Source: an uncultured Alphaproteobacteria bacterium (GTDB lineage: Bacteria > Pseudomonadota > Alphaproteobacteria > Caulobacterales > Parvularculaceae). Taken from it: a stretch of 26,393 nucleotides of DNA. Numbering within the stretch: position 1 is the first letter of the stretch; each line of letters starts with the position of its first letter. Positions 1 through 7,851 of this stretch are shown here, piece by piece. Under the pieces are notes generated by a model. It did not search any database. It worked only from the letters and a program-made list of their open reading frames with translations, and was not told the DNA's origin. Made by a program: the position numbers and the translations under genes. The stretch lies in the NCBI GenBank assembly GCA_937895955.1, contig CALAZI010000013.1:1-26393 (forward strand), written 5' to 3'.

Positions 1-135
1 GAGGCGAAAATCGCAAAGGCCGGCTACGTTTCGCAAACGGTGACGCTGTCGCCCGACAAGCGTTCCGTCAAAGTGACGCTTGAGCTCTCGGCGCCGACAA
101 CTGACGTGGACGAAACGGAATTGCCCGAAATCTGA
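1..135 (+). CDS. C-terminal end of a PEGA-like domain protein (partial)
   Basis: An open frame enters from the left edge and stops with TGA at 133-135, giving the last 44 residues of a longer protein. The tail contains a GY-(6)-L-(6)-VKVTLEL pattern of alternating beta-type residues, like the end of a PEGA domain, a short beta repeat common at the C-terminus of bacterial envelope proteins and of some kinases. It finishes with an acidic tail (DVDETELPEI). The N-terminal part lies outside the window, so the full protein cannot be identified. The PEGA assignment rests on a short pattern only. Confidence 0.6.
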   Translation, partial: EAKIAKAGYVSQTVTLSPDKRSVKVTLELSAPTTDVDETELPEI

Positions 136-148
136 TTTGTAGAAGAAA

Positions 149-225
149 TGGCGACCCCGGCAGGACTCGAACCTGCGACCGTCCGCTTAGAAGGCGGGTG
201 CTCTATCCAGCTGAGCTACGGAGTC
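149..225 (-). tRNA. tRNA-Arg (anticodon TCT)
   Basis: Read on the minus strand this is a 77-nt cloverleaf with an encoded CCA end. The acceptor stem GACTCCG pairs with CGGGGTC (one G-U pair). The D-arm has the usual TAGCTCAG start, the anticodon loop is TTCTAAG with TCT at the centre, and the T-arm has GGTTCGAGTCC. The discriminator base is G. It would decode AGA, a rare codon in a GC-rich genome. It sits just downstream of the NDUFS4-like gene on the same strand. Confidence 0.97.
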
Positions 226-238
226 GAAAACCGCACGC

Positions 239-547
239 CTAATGCGTCCACGGCTTGCGGCGGCGATAGGCGAAATTGTCGGAGTAGGCCTTGGCGACCG
301 GCGTCGCCCGCGCGGCCTCTTTCACCTGATAGGGAATGTTGCGGCTCTCGGCGTAGGAAATCGCCGCGTCCTTGGTGTCAAACGAAAGCCGCACCTGCCC
401 CGCCGTCGTATCCTCGGACGAGGTCCATCCCATCAAAGGATCGATCCGCCGCGCGGCGGCGGCTTCGAATTCCAAAACCCAGGCGCCTGTTTTCGCCTTG
501 CCCGACTGCATCGCCGTTTTCGCCGGTTGATAGATTTTAGCAAACAC
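239..547 (-). CDS. NADH dehydrogenase (complex I) accessory subunit, NDUFS4-like
   Basis: This 102-residue protein matches the 'ETC complex I subunit conserved region' family, the bacterial counterpart of mitochondrial NDUFS4, found in Alphaproteobacteria. Recognisable parts are the N-terminal KIYQPAKTAMQSG segment, WVLEFE, the DPLMGWTSSEDT block and the end FAYRRRKPWTH. It is expected at the peripheral arm of respiratory complex I. The start is a GTG at 547, preceded by AAAAAAGGA at 8 nt spacing. The open frame continues upstream to 664, but that part reads through the tRNA-Pro gene and cannot be coding. The gene lies between tRNA-Pro and tRNA-Arg. Confidence 0.9.
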   Translation of the reverse strand: MFAKIYQPAKTAMQSGKAKTGAWVLEFEAAAARRIDPLMGWTSSEDTTAGQVRLSFDTKDAAISYAESRNIPYQVKEAARATPVAKAYSDNFAYRRRKPWTH

Positions 548-576
548 GCCGCCGATCCTTTTTTCCTGAAGCCGAC

Positions 577-653
577 TGGTCGGAGCGGCAGGATTCGAAC
601 CTGCGGCCCTCTGCTCCCAAAGCAGATGCGCTACCAGACTGCGCCACGCTCCG
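577..653 (-). tRNA. tRNA-Pro (anticodon TGG)
   Basis: A 77-nt minus-strand cloverleaf including the CCA end. The acceptor stem CGGAGCG pairs perfectly with CGCTCCG, the anticodon loop is TTTGGGA with TGG at the centre, the T-arm contains GGTTCGAATCC, and the discriminator base is A. It lies between the DUF192 gene and the NDUFS4-like gene, an order I recall from other alphaproteobacteria. Confidence 0.97.
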
Positions 654-700
654 CCTCCGGCCAATGGTGCTATTGGACAAACCCGAACGCGCTGTAAAGA

Positions 701-1168
701 TCACGGCTTCTCGAACAGCCTATGGCGAACCAGATCGCCCTCCTTCACGCCGAGGGCCTCAAAGCGGCCGCCGTTGACTTCAAGCACGGCGAGAACCGGC
801 GCGCCGGAGCTGATTGAGGCGAGCGAACGCGGCGTCGTTTCCGCCGCGATCCTGACGATGCGGCCGTTTTGGTCGATGAACGCCATATCGAGCGGGATCA
901 GCGTGTTCTTCATCCACATTGAGCGGATGGCGGTCTCCGGGCCGAAATCGAACAGCATGCCGGCGTTTTCAGGCAGGGACGTCCGATACATCAGGCCGAT
1001 CCGGCGCTCTTCATCGTCGTCGGCGATTTCCACCTCAAATCGATGCTCGCCCGTCGCCGTGACGATTGTGAGAACGTCGCCGTTGTCCGGGCCGTCGATC
1101 GGCGCGCAGGATGCGGCTGAGGCGAAAAGCGAGAAAAGGCCGACACACAGAAGCCGACGAATACTCAT
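701..1168 (-). CDS. Exported DUF192 family protein
   Basis: The product of 155 residues begins with a signal peptide (basic MSIRR, then a hydrophobic LLCVGLFSLFASAAS run) and ends the export signal near a cysteine, so it could be periplasmic or a lipoprotein; the lipobox is weak. The rest is a DUF192 domain: RRIGLMYRTSLPENAGMLF, then MWMKNTLIPLDMAFID, then VLEVNGG near the end. The biochemical role of the family is not established. I prefer the ATG at 1168 because of purine-rich GGAAGCAGGA before it; an in-frame ATG at 1183 would add five residues. It follows the cold-shock gene by about 27 nt and probably shares its transcript. Confidence 0.88.
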   Translation of the reverse strand: MSIRRLLCVGLFSLFASAASCAPIDGPDNGDVLTIVTATGEHRFEVEIADDDEERRIGLMYRTSLPENAGMLFDFGPETAIRSMWMKNTLIPLDMAFIDQNGRIVRIAAETTPRSLASISSGAPVLAVLEVNGGRFEALGVKEGDLVRHRLFEKP

Positions 1169-1195
1169 CAATCCTGCTTCCATCGGCTGCGCGCG

Positions 1196-1744
1196 CTAGA
1201 TTTCCTGATCGGGCCTGATCTCAATCGCCAGCAGGCCCTTTGAGCCTGTGGCGAACGACACCTGGACGCGCTGGCCCTGGATCACTTCGCCCATGCCGCA
1301 TTTTCGCAGGGTTTCCATATGCAGGAAGATGTCTTCCGTGCCGTCGCCGCGGGTGAGAAAGCCGTAGCCCTTCGCGCGGTTGAACCACTTCACCGAGGCG
1401 CGTTTGAAATCGCCGGCAGGCGTCTGGCTGAGCAGGGATGGAGAGGGCGTCAACGGCGTTGCGGTCGAATCGTCAATCTCGATGATCCGCAGCGCCTGCA
1501 AGCCCTTGGAGCGCCTGACGACTTCGCAAACGATCGTCGCCCCTTCGCGCGCCGTTGAACGGCCCGCCTCGCGCAAACAGGACGAATGGATGAGGATATC
1601 CCCGCCGCCATTGGTGGCGACGACAAATCCGTAACCTTTCGTCGGGTCGAACCATTTTACGATCCCTTCGACCGTAAAAGTCTCCCCGTCGTCCTGTCCA
1701 ACCGGCGACTCGGCGCGTTCTGCGCCCCCAGAAGTCTCCGCCAT
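1196..1744 (-). CDS. Cold-shock protein with two CSD domains
   Basis: The 182-residue product carries two cold-shock domains in tandem. The first (about residues 24-92) has VKWFDPTKGYGFVV and DILIHSS; the second (about 116-178) has VKWFNRAKGYGFLT and DIFLHMETL. These correspond to the RNP1 and RNP2 motifs that bind single-stranded RNA or DNA. A spacer of roughly 20 residues rich in S, T and P joins the domains. Two-domain CspA relatives are typical of Alphaproteobacteria and act as cytoplasmic nucleic-acid chaperones or stress regulators. The ribosome binding site before the ATG at 1744 is weak. The DUF192 gene follows on the same strand. Confidence 0.93.
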   Translation of the reverse strand: MAETSGGAERAESPVGQDDGETFTVEGIVKWFDPTKGYGFVVATNGGGDILIHSSCLREAGRSTAREGATIVCEVVRRSKGLQALRIIEIDDSTATPLTPSPSLLSQTPAGDFKRASVKWFNRAKGYGFLTRGDGTEDIFLHMETLRKCGMGEVIQGQRVQVSFATGSKGLLAIEIRPDQEI

Positions 1745-1968
1745 AACAGCCGCAATCCCCGTTCAGTCTGATGCAAGCCGGAACGCCGCTCCGCCTTCGT
1801 CATCATTCGCGAATCTCAGCTTCCCGATTATGGCCTGACTCGTTCAGCCTGCGACAGCCCGAGACGATGTCGCCAAAAAAGGGAACCCATTCGCCAGCTT
1901 GCACCAATTTGGCGAAATGGTCTCGTTTTTTTTCACCTTGTTACAAAATCTCGCGACTGACGGCCAAA

Positions 1969-1984
1969 GGCGGAGGCTTCCGCC
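1969..1984 (-). terminator. Possible weak terminator after the YbjN-like gene
   Basis: A GC-rich inverted repeat (GGCGGA/TCCGCC around a 4-base loop) lies just downstream of the YbjN-like stop codon. On the minus strand it is followed by only TTT, so intrinsic termination would be weak. The assignment rests on position and stem alone. Confidence 0.3.
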
Positions 1985-1993
1985 AAAGCGTCG

Positions 1994-2449
1994 TCAGACT
2001 GAGCCCTGCGCCTGAAAATCAGAGAGAAACTTCGAAATCAGCAACAGGAACACTTCAAAGTCCGACTCGATATTCTGGACAGTGACGCCGCCGCTGGAGT
2101 TGCGATCCATTTGCAGGGCGAGATCGCCGTCACGATCAATATAGGCGCGGCCGAATTTCACTTCGCTGTTGAATTTGCTCAGAAATCTGTGGCCGCCATC
2201 GCCAAGCCGCACATCGTTCAAATAAGCGATGTACGAAACATCCGCGTCAGCGCCGTCGACGCCGACAAGAACGACATGCTCGCCGACCGAAACAGCAAGC
2301 ATGTTCGATTTGAAATCCTGGACCGAATAGCCCTTTTCGCTCAGCGATCGCGCGATTTGCGCCTTTGAAACGCCGGCGGCCTCAGCCGCGCCGAGCGGCG
2401 CAAGCGCCAGCGCCGCGGCGGCTGCGATTACCCCAATCCCCTTGAGCAT
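1994..2449 (-). CDS. Secreted YbjN-domain protein
   Basis: The 151-residue product has a clear signal peptide (about residues 1-24, MLKGIGV then an alanine/leucine core ending AAEA). The mature part resembles the YbjN fold: an N-terminal helix (SKAQIARSLSEKGYSVQDF), a beta strand pair (NMLAVSVGEHVVLVGVDG), and a C-terminal block with FNSEVKFGRAYID, LALQMDRN and ESDFEVFLLLISKFLSDF. The YbjN fold is related to type III secretion chaperones; exported forms are common in alphaproteobacteria with unknown role. A strong ribosome binding site, GGAGGGG, sits about 4 nt before the ATG. It appears monocistronic. Confidence 0.82.
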   Translation of the reverse strand: MLKGIGVIAAAAALALAPLGAAEAAGVSKAQIARSLSEKGYSVQDFKSNMLAVSVGEHVVLVGVDGADADVSYIAYLNDVRLGDGGHRFLSKFNSEVKFGRAYIDRDGDLALQMDRNSSGGVTVQNIESDFEVFLLLISKFLSDFQAQGSV

Positions 2450-2565
2450 TACGCCCCTCCACCATACTCGCGTCGAACATCGTTAATACACCGGAAAACG
2501 GCTCCGGAATCAATCGCAGATCGCGGCGAGGATGGCGCAGCCGGCGGTGGAATTTCGCGGCGCAA

Positions 2566-2640
2566 TGGCAGGCCCTAGGGGAGTCGAACCCCTCTTTTCA
2601 GGTTGAAAACCTGACGTCCTAACCGATAGACGAAGGGCCC
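2566..2640 (-). tRNA. tRNA-Glu (anticodon TTC)
   Basis: A 75-nt minus-strand cloverleaf with encoded CCA. The acceptor stem GGGCCCT pairs with AGGGCCT (first pair G-U), the D-arm reads GTCTATCGGTTAGGAC, the anticodon loop is TTTTCAA with TTC, and the T-arm is AGGGGTTCGACTCCCCT. Discriminator base G fits tRNA-Glu. It lies between recJ (upstream) and the YbjN-like gene. Confidence 0.96.
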
Positions 2641-2718
2641 GCAGCGCGTTGCGGCTGCAAAGCGAGGGCGCTGTATAGGCGAGGATTTGCGCGGCGCGCA
2701 AGCCCCATTCGGGAATTC

Positions 2719-4530
2719 CTAAACCGCCTCCGCCGCGTCGATTATCTGGAACTGGCCGGCCCCGCCGCCGCGCCAGGAATCAGCTTTGATCCGCCCGGCG
2801 AGATGCAAGCGCTTGGCCGTCATCAACAGCTCGCCAAGCGGCTCTCCAGCGGCGCGAAAAGCGATCGCCCGCACGCTCTCTCCGGAAGGCCCGACAAGAT
2901 CGCATGCGATATGGCCCGTCCCGACGATGCGCGTCCGATCAACGCGCATCTCTTCAAGAACAAAGACGGGCTCAGGGTTGCCGGGACCGAACGGTCCGAT
3001 ATCGGCGATCAGATGCGCGGTATCCGCTGTAACGGCGGCGGCGGCGACGACCGCGTCAATCGCGCGCGTACGATTGGCGAGAGCCCTGTCGACCGCTTCT
3101 CGACAGCGATGCGCCAGATACTCAGCTAACGCATCAATGCCGTTCGCGGCGATTGTCAGGCCGGCCGCCATTTCATGACCGCCGCCGGCGACAAGCAGCC
3201 CATTGCGGCGGGCTTCGCGAATGGCGGCGCCGATGTCGACGCCTGCAATCGAACGCGCCGAACCCTTTCCGGCATCGCCTTCAATTCCAATGACGATCGT
3301 CGGTCGATCAAACTTGTCTTTCAGGCGCCCGGCGACGATGCCGATGACGCCCGGATGCCAGCCCTCGCCCGCAACGACGATCGCCGGCGCGTCCGCGAGC
3401 TTGTTCTTTTCGATCGCGGCGGTCGCCGCGGCCAGAACCGAGCGCTCGATCTCCTGACGCTCCGCATTCATGACATGAAGACGCTCAACGAGCCGCGCCC
3501 GCGTTTCCGGATCGTCCGAAGTCATCAACTCGAAGGCGAGGCGCGCATGACCGATCCTGCCGGCGGCGTTGATCCTCGGCCCAAGCAGGAAACCGAGATC
3601 ATAGGTCGTCGGCGCGGCCGACACGCCGGCGCGCGCGCCAAGCTCGGCAAGACCGGGATTGCCTGAATTGGCGAGGATTTTCAGACCCTGCGCGGTCAAG
3701 GCGCGCGCGACGCCGGTCATCGGCATGACGTCGCAGACAAGCCCCAGCGCGACAAGATCAAGAAACGCGGTGAGATTGGGTTCGGCGCGATCGGCGAAAC
3801 AGCCCCGCTCGCGCAGCGCGCGGTTGACGGCGATGACCGCCATGAACGCGACGCCGGCGGCTGACAGCTCCCTCAAGCCGGAATTGTCGTCCGGCCGGTT
3901 CGGATTGACGGTGGCGTAAGCGCCGCGAGGCGGCGCGCCGTCCATCTGGTGATGGTCCAGAATGACGATTTCCATTCCTTCCGAGGCCGCAGCGTCGACA
4001 GCCTGATGAGCGGCGGCGCCGCAGTCGACCGTCATGATGAGATTGGCGCCGTCGTCACGCAAAATGCGAAACGCATCGACCGTCGGTCCGTAGCCTTCCA
4101 AAATTCGATCCGGCAAGTAAACGGAAAGATCGGCGCCGATCGCATCAAAATAACGCTTGAGGATCGCAGAGCCGGAAACGCCGTCAACATCATAATCGCC
4201 GAAAACGCCGCAACGCTCGCCGGCCATGATCGCTGCGGCGACGCGCTCAGCCGCCCTGTCCATGTCGGCAAGCGTCGACGGATCGGGAAGTTCGTCCTTC
4301 AGGGACGGATTCAGAAAACGCGCCGCCCGGCCCGCTGGAATATTGCGGGCCGCCAACAGCCGCGCAAGCAAGCGCGGGCGCTGCAATTCATTTTCAATTG
4401 AATCAATATCGGCGGCCCGCGTCGGGCTCAGAATCCAGCGCCGGCCCGAAACCGGCATCGCCATGGACGGCAGCGCCGCGCCTTCATCGTCACGCTGAAC
4501 CGCGCTGAGACCGCCTGATTTCGCCGCCAT
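2719..4530 (-). CDS. recJ: Single-stranded-DNA-specific 5'-3' exonuclease RecJ
   Basis: The product of about 603 residues has all landmarks of RecJ: the DHH-family motif GDYDVDG (about 111-117), MTVDCG, the ILDHHQ motif (DHH at about 192-194), the DHHA1 region GEGWHPGVIGIVAGRL (from about 388) and GGGHEMAAG (about 449-457), followed by an OB-like C-terminal domain. RecJ degrades single-stranded DNA from the 5' end with Mn2+ or Mg2+ in recombination and mismatch or base-excision repair. I chose the ATG at 4530 because it leaves 64 bp to the divergent OmpA gene. The frame stays open to 4806, but that extension would overlap the OmpA gene. A shorter start at MAMPVSGRRW is also possible. Confidence 0.93.
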   Translation of the reverse strand: MAAKSGGLSAVQRDDEGAALPSMAMPVSGRRWILSPTRAADIDSIENELQRPRLLARLLAARNIPAGRAARFLNPSLKDELPDPSTLADMDRAAERVAAAIMAGERCGVFGDYDVDGVSGSAILKRYFDAIGADLSVYLPDRILEGYGPTVDAFRILRDDGANLIMTVDCGAAAHQAVDAAASEGMEIVILDHHQMDGAPPRGAYATVNPNRPDDNSGLRELSAAGVAFMAVIAVNRALRERGCFADRAEPNLTAFLDLVALGLVCDVMPMTGVARALTAQGLKILANSGNPGLAELGARAGVSAAPTTYDLGFLLGPRINAAGRIGHARLAFELMTSDDPETRARLVERLHVMNAERQEIERSVLAAATAAIEKNKLADAPAIVVAGEGWHPGVIGIVAGRLKDKFDRPTIVIGIEGDAGKGSARSIAGVDIGAAIREARRNGLLVAGGGHEMAAGLTIAANGIDALAEYLAHRCREAVDRALANRTRAIDAVVAAAAVTADTAHLIADIGPFGPGNPEPVFVLEEMRVDRTRIVGTGHIACDLVGPSGESVRAIAFRAAGEPLGELLMTAKRLHLAGRIKADSWRGGGAGQFQIIDAAEAV

Positions 4531-4594
4531 AACCAAGCCTAAACCAAATGCCTGCAAGACCGAAGGGTGGCGCCCGGTTGAAAACTGCTCAATC

Positions 4595-5440
4595 ATGGCG
4601 CGACGGACCCCTTTTTGCTCGCCGGCGGGCGAAGCGGTAGCGCCTGTGGAAAACGCCCTTATTCGGCTGACAATCGGATCGATCGCTTTCCTTGCCCTGT
4701 CCGCGTTGATCGCGGCGGGTCCGCTCGGCGCGAAAGGCGTCGAAGGTCGGCTCAAAAGCCGGGCTGACGATGAAATCGGGCGCGCGGGGCTCAGCTGGGC
4801 GCGCATCCGCGCCGAAGGCGCAACAATTCATCTCAGCGGCGAGGCCCCTTCCGAGGAAGACCTTCGCTCAGCGATCGACATGCTTGATCGTCTCGGCCCC
4901 GGGCGCATCGTGTCGACCGGCGTTTCGCTTGCAGCCTCGACCGCCGCAGCGGCATCTCCTTCTCTGGGGGACCAAGGGCCGATCAGCGAGCGCAGCGGGC
5001 AGTCGACCGAAACCGCAGCAACGGACGCACCGTCGTCCGCATCCTCAATTGACGATTGCCGAGATGCGATGCGACGCGCCCTCAACGGCCGGCGCATCAC
5101 CTTTCGGTCCGAAAGTGCGTCTTTAAATGAGTCCGATCACGCCATTCTCAACGATCTGGCGCTTGAAATGCGGAGCTGCGACGGTTTCGCCATCGATATT
5201 GAAGGGCACACCGACGCCTCCGGCTCAGCCGTTTCCAATATGCGCTTGAGCGGTTTGCGCGCGCGCGCCGTTGCGGACTATCTGGCGCCGCGCGCGCCTG
5301 CGACGATATTCGCGATCAAGGCCTATGGCGAAAGCCGCCCAATCGCTTCAAACCGCACAATCGAGGGTCGTCGCGCAAATCGCCGGATCGAGTTTGCGCT
5401 TGCCGCAACGCCGGCTGAAAACGGAACGTCTGATCCATGA
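4595..5440 (+). CDS. OmpA-family envelope protein with N-terminal membrane segment
   Basis: The 281-residue product has one hydrophobic segment (about 21-43), a short region resembling a BON domain (about 66-112, TIHLSGEAPSEEDLRSAIDML), a low-complexity S/T/A linker, and a C-terminal OmpA domain (about 152-268). The OmpA domain keeps IDIEGHTDASG, NMRLSGLRARAVADYL and EGRRANRRIEF, the residues that contact diaminopimelate in peptidoglycan. It is therefore expected to be an inner-membrane-anchored periplasmic protein bound to the wall. The ATG at 4595 lacks a good ribosome site; a GTG at 4646 is an alternative that would start just before the membrane segment. The stop overlaps the start of the next gene by 4 bases. 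Confidence 0.85.
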   Translation: MARRTPFCSPAGEAVAPVENALIRLTIGSIAFLALSALIAAGPLGAKGVEGRLKSRADDEIGRAGLSWARIRAEGATIHLSGEAPSEEDLRSAIDMLDRLGPGRIVSTGVSLAASTAAAASPSLGDQGPISERSGQSTETAATDAPSSASSIDDCRDAMRRALNGRRITFRSESASLNESDHAILNDLALEMRSCDGFAIDIEGHTDASGSAVSNMRLSGLRARAVADYLAPRAPATIFAIKAYGESRPIASNRTIEGRRANRRIEFALAATPAENGTSDP

Positions 5441-5820
5441 TTTGGTTGGCGGCGCAGATATGGGGATTGATGATCGCGGCGTTTGCGCTCGGCGTCGGCG
5501 TCAGCGCATGGGCTTTCAGCGCTCAGAACCGCCGCCCGGCGAAACGCCGCGCCGCCGTGAGAACAGCGGGCGCGACGTCAGTGCAGGCGAGCGAGCCGGC
5601 GATCCTGTTCGACCGGCCGGACGGAGAGCCGGACGATCTTACGCAGATCATCGGCATCGATCTTGAAACCGCCGGCAAGCTCAACGAGATCGGGGTTTTC
5701 CATCTGCGGCAGATCGCCGGCTGGGATGAAAGCGCGGCGCGCTGGATCGAGCTGCGCCTCAACGATCCGGGCCGCGTTTCGCGCGAAAGATGGGCCGAAC
5801 AGGCGTCCGCGATCGCCTGA
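5437..5820 (+). CDS. Membrane-anchored helix-hairpin-helix protein of unknown function
   Basis: The 127-residue product starts with one membrane helix (about 1-27), then an R/A-rich linker, then a C-terminal region (about 65-122) with LTQIIGIDLETAGKLNEIGV, FHLRQIAGW and a final ARWIELRLNDPGRVSRERWAEQA helix. This matches the small 'flap endonuclease-1-like helix-3-turn-helix' family seen in alphaproteobacteria, sometimes fused to other proteins. The fold suggests nucleic-acid or protein contact, but no catalytic residues are visible. It starts within the stop of the OmpA gene (ATGA, 4-base overlap), so the two are very likely translated together. Function unknown. Confidence 0.78.
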   Translation: MIWLAAQIWGLMIAAFALGVGVSAWAFSAQNRRPAKRRAAVRTAGATSVQASEPAILFDRPDGEPDDLTQIIGIDLETAGKLNEIGVFHLRQIAGWDESAARWIELRLNDPGRVSRERWAEQASAIA

Positions 5821-5845
5821 TCCTGCGGCGGCGGCGGCGCCCGCT

Positions 5846-5874
5846 TTGACAGCCCCGGATTGGCGGCGTACCTC
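5846..5874 (+). promoter_or_regulatory. Candidate sigma-70 promoter before purB
   Basis: TTGACA at 5846-5851 is a perfect -35 box, followed after 17 bases by TACCTC at 5869-5874, a poor -10 box. Spacing is ideal but the -10 match is weak. The initiator would fall about 15 bases before the purB ATG, close to its GAGAAGGAG ribosome site. Confidence 0.35.
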
Positions 5875-5897
5875 CGCGCCGCGAGAAGGAGCCGTCG

Positions 5898-7205
5898 ATG
5901 ATTCCCCGTTACGCCCGAGAAGAAATGACCGCGATCTGGTCGCCCGAAACGCGCTTCCGGATCTGGTTCGAGATCGAGGCGCACGCCGCCGACAAGCTCG
6001 CCGAGCTCGGCGTCATCCCGAAAGACGCGGCGGCGAAGGTCTGGGAGAAAGGCGCGACGGCGACGTTTGATGTCGACCGCATCGACGCCATCGAACGCGA
6101 GGTCAAACACGACGTTATCGCCTTCCTGACGCATCTGTCGGAAATCGTCGGTCCGCAAGCGCGCTTCGTGCATCAGGGAATGACGTCGTCCGACGTTCTC
6201 GACACCTGCCTGTCGGTTCAGTTGGCGCGCGCGGCCGAAATTTTGCTGAAAGATATTGATCGCGTTCTCGCGGCGATCAGAAAGCGCGCCTTTGAACACA
6301 AGATGACGCTGACGATCGGACGCAGTCACGGGATACACGCCGAGCCGACGACTTTCGGCGTCAAGCTCGCCGGTTATTACGCCGAGTTCGAACGCGCCAA
6401 ACGCCGGCTCGAAACGGCGCGCGAGGAAATCGCCGTTTGCGCTATCTCGGGCGCCGTCGGCACGTTCGCCAATATCGATCCTGCGGTCGAAGAGCATGTC
6501 GCCGATAAACTGGGGCTTGCGGTCGAACCCGTATCGACGCAGGTGATCCCGCGCGACCGGCACGCGGCCTTCTTCGCCGCGCTCGGCGTCATCGCCTCGT
6601 CGATCGAACGGCTGGCGACCGAGATCCGGCATTTGCAACGCACCGAAGTGCTCGAAGCGGAAGAATATTTTTCACCGGGGCAAAAAGGCTCTTCCGCCAT
6701 GCCGCACAAGCGCAATCCGGTGTTGACGGAAAACCTGACCGGCCTAGCCCGGCTTGTCAGGATGTGCGTCATTCCGGCGATGGAGAACGTCGCTCTCTGG
6801 CATGAGCGCGACATCTCTCATTCTTCCGTTGAGCGCGGTATTGGCCCCGATGCGACCATCCATCTCGACTTCGCGCTGAACAGGCTTGCCGGAGTCATTG
6901 AAAATCTTGTGATTTACCCTGAGCGGATGCTTGAAAACCTGAACAGGCTCGGCGGCCTCGTGCATTCGCAGCGCGTTCTCCTCGCCCTGACCCAGGCAGG
7001 CGCCTCGCGCGAGGACGCCTATCGCCTCGTGCAGCGCAATGCGATGCCGGCCTGGCGCGGCGAAGGCTCGCTTCTCGAAAACCTCAGGGCGGATAAGGAC
7101 GTCGCCGCGCTGCTGGACGGCAAGGCGCTCTCAGCGCTTTTCGACGACGCCTATCATACAAAGCATGTCGACACGATTTTTCGTCGCGTTTTCGGCACGG
7201 TCTGA
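5898..7205 (+). CDS. purB: Adenylosuccinate lyase
   Basis: The 435-residue product is a fumarase/aspartase-superfamily lyase of the length usual for bacterial PurB. It catalyses two steps of purine synthesis: SAICAR to AICAR plus fumarate, and adenylosuccinate to AMP plus fumarate. Visible motifs are HQGMTSSDVLDT (about 92-103), GRSHGIHAEPTT (about 141-152, with the general-acid histidine), and the signature GSSAMPHKRNP (about 264-274, mobile catalytic loop). The start ATG at 5898 has a strong GAGAAGGAG ribosome site 6 nt upstream. It is a stand-alone purine gene here. Confidence 0.97.
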   Translation: MIPRYAREEMTAIWSPETRFRIWFEIEAHAADKLAELGVIPKDAAAKVWEKGATATFDVDRIDAIEREVKHDVIAFLTHLSEIVGPQARFVHQGMTSSDVLDTCLSVQLARAAEILLKDIDRVLAAIRKRAFEHKMTLTIGRSHGIHAEPTTFGVKLAGYYAEFERAKRRLETAREEIAVCAISGAVGTFANIDPAVEEHVADKLGLAVEPVSTQVIPRDRHAAFFAALGVIASSIERLATEIRHLQRTEVLEAEEYFSPGQKGSSAMPHKRNPVLTENLTGLARLVRMCVIPAMENVALWHERDISHSSVERGIGPDATIHLDFALNRLAGVIENLVIYPERMLENLNRLGGLVHSQRVLLALTQAGASREDAYRLVQRNAMPAWRGEGSLLENLRADKDVAALLDGKALSALFDDAYHTKHVDTIFRRVFGTV

Positions 7206-7270
7206 CGCAAAACCATTGCGTTCGACGATGCGCTCTTTCGCAATCGACGCCGTTCAGAGGGAGGATCGAT

Positions 7271-7816
7271 ATGCGTCGCCTTTTCGCCGCAGCGCTTGCC
7301 GCCGCGACAATCGGGTTCGGTCCGGCGCTGGCGCAACAAGCGCCGCCGCAATGGTATCTTGACGACATCAAGGCGCTGAGCGCGGCCGGCGGCCGCTGGA
7401 TAGCGGATAATGCTCAGTACAAGAACGAACAGGAACAATTCGAGTCCTACGCGACCGAATGGCGATCGGAATTTGACGGCCAAACGATGAGCGGCCGGCT
7501 TTTCGGCTTCAAGGACGGAAAAGAAACAAGCTTCGACTTCTGGTCTTTCCGTCAATACTGGCATCCCGGCCGCAACGAAGCCGTCGTCGAGCAATTCGGA
7601 TGGGGCGGCGCGCTCGGCGTCGGGCCCCTGACCGAAAATGACGGCGGCACCATGTCCGATCAAACCTTTTACAATGCGGACGGATCCGTGACGCGCGTCG
7701 GACACAAAAGCCGCTTCCTTGACGAAAACACCTATCTCACGGAGAGCTTCGACATTGTCGACGGCGAATGGAAGCCGCGGCGAAGCTATCAATGGAAGCG
7801 CGTCATCGCGAAATGA
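7271..7816 (+). CDS. Small secreted protein of unknown function
   Basis: I do not recognise the family. The 181-residue product has a typical Sec signal peptide (1-21, ending ALA before QQAPP). The mature part is rich in aromatic residues and alternating polar/hydrophobic segments (YATEWRSEFDG, SFDFWSFRQYWHPGRNEAVVEQF, YLTESFDIVDGEWKPRRSYQWKRVI), suggesting a mostly beta fold, possibly a lipocalin-like barrel of the kind seen in DUF1579-type proteins. It has no cysteines. The ATG is preceded by GGGAGGA at 6 nt. It ends just before a strong hairpin and probably forms its own transcript or a tail of the purB transcript. Confidence 0.8.
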   Translation: MRRLFAAALAAATIGFGPALAQQAPPQWYLDDIKALSAAGGRWIADNAQYKNEQEQFESYATEWRSEFDGQTMSGRLFGFKDGKETSFDFWSFRQYWHPGRNEAVVEQFGWGGALGVGPLTENDGGTMSDQTFYNADGSVTRVGHKSRFLDENTYLTESFDIVDGEWKPRRSYQWKRVIAK

Positions 7817-7819
7817 ATG

Positions 7820-7848
7820 AACCGCCCGGCGGGGTCAGCCGGGCGGTT
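7820..7848 (+). terminator. Strong hairpin, likely terminator after the secreted protein
   Basis: AACCGCCCGGC (7820-7830) and GCCGGGCGGTT (7838-7848) form a perfect 11-bp stem with a 7-base loop, starting 3 bases after the TGA at 7814-7816. No T-run follows, only TTCTG, so it may be a bidirectional hairpin terminator or an mRNA 3'-end stabiliser rather than a classical intrinsic terminator. Confidence 0.65.
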
Positions 7849-7851
7849 CTG

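Noticed and set aside
548..664. Upstream extension of the NDUFS4-like frame
   Set aside because: It reads through the tRNA-Pro gene; a GTG start with a good ribosome site lies at 547.
1925..1933. T-run in the 1745-1993 gap
   Set aside because: No stable stem directly precedes it on either strand, so it is not a recognisable terminator.
4531..4806. N-terminal extension of recJ
   Set aside because: It overlaps the divergent OmpA gene and has a low-complexity R/A/S-rich composition unlike RecJ.
5523..6638. 371-codon minus-strand open frame opposite purB
   Set aside because: Antisense shadow of purB and of the helix-hairpin-helix gene; composition is dominated by R, D and G.
7205..7221. Small hairpin ACGCAA/TTGCGT after purB
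   Set aside because: A 6-bp stem without a T-run is too weak to call a terminator.
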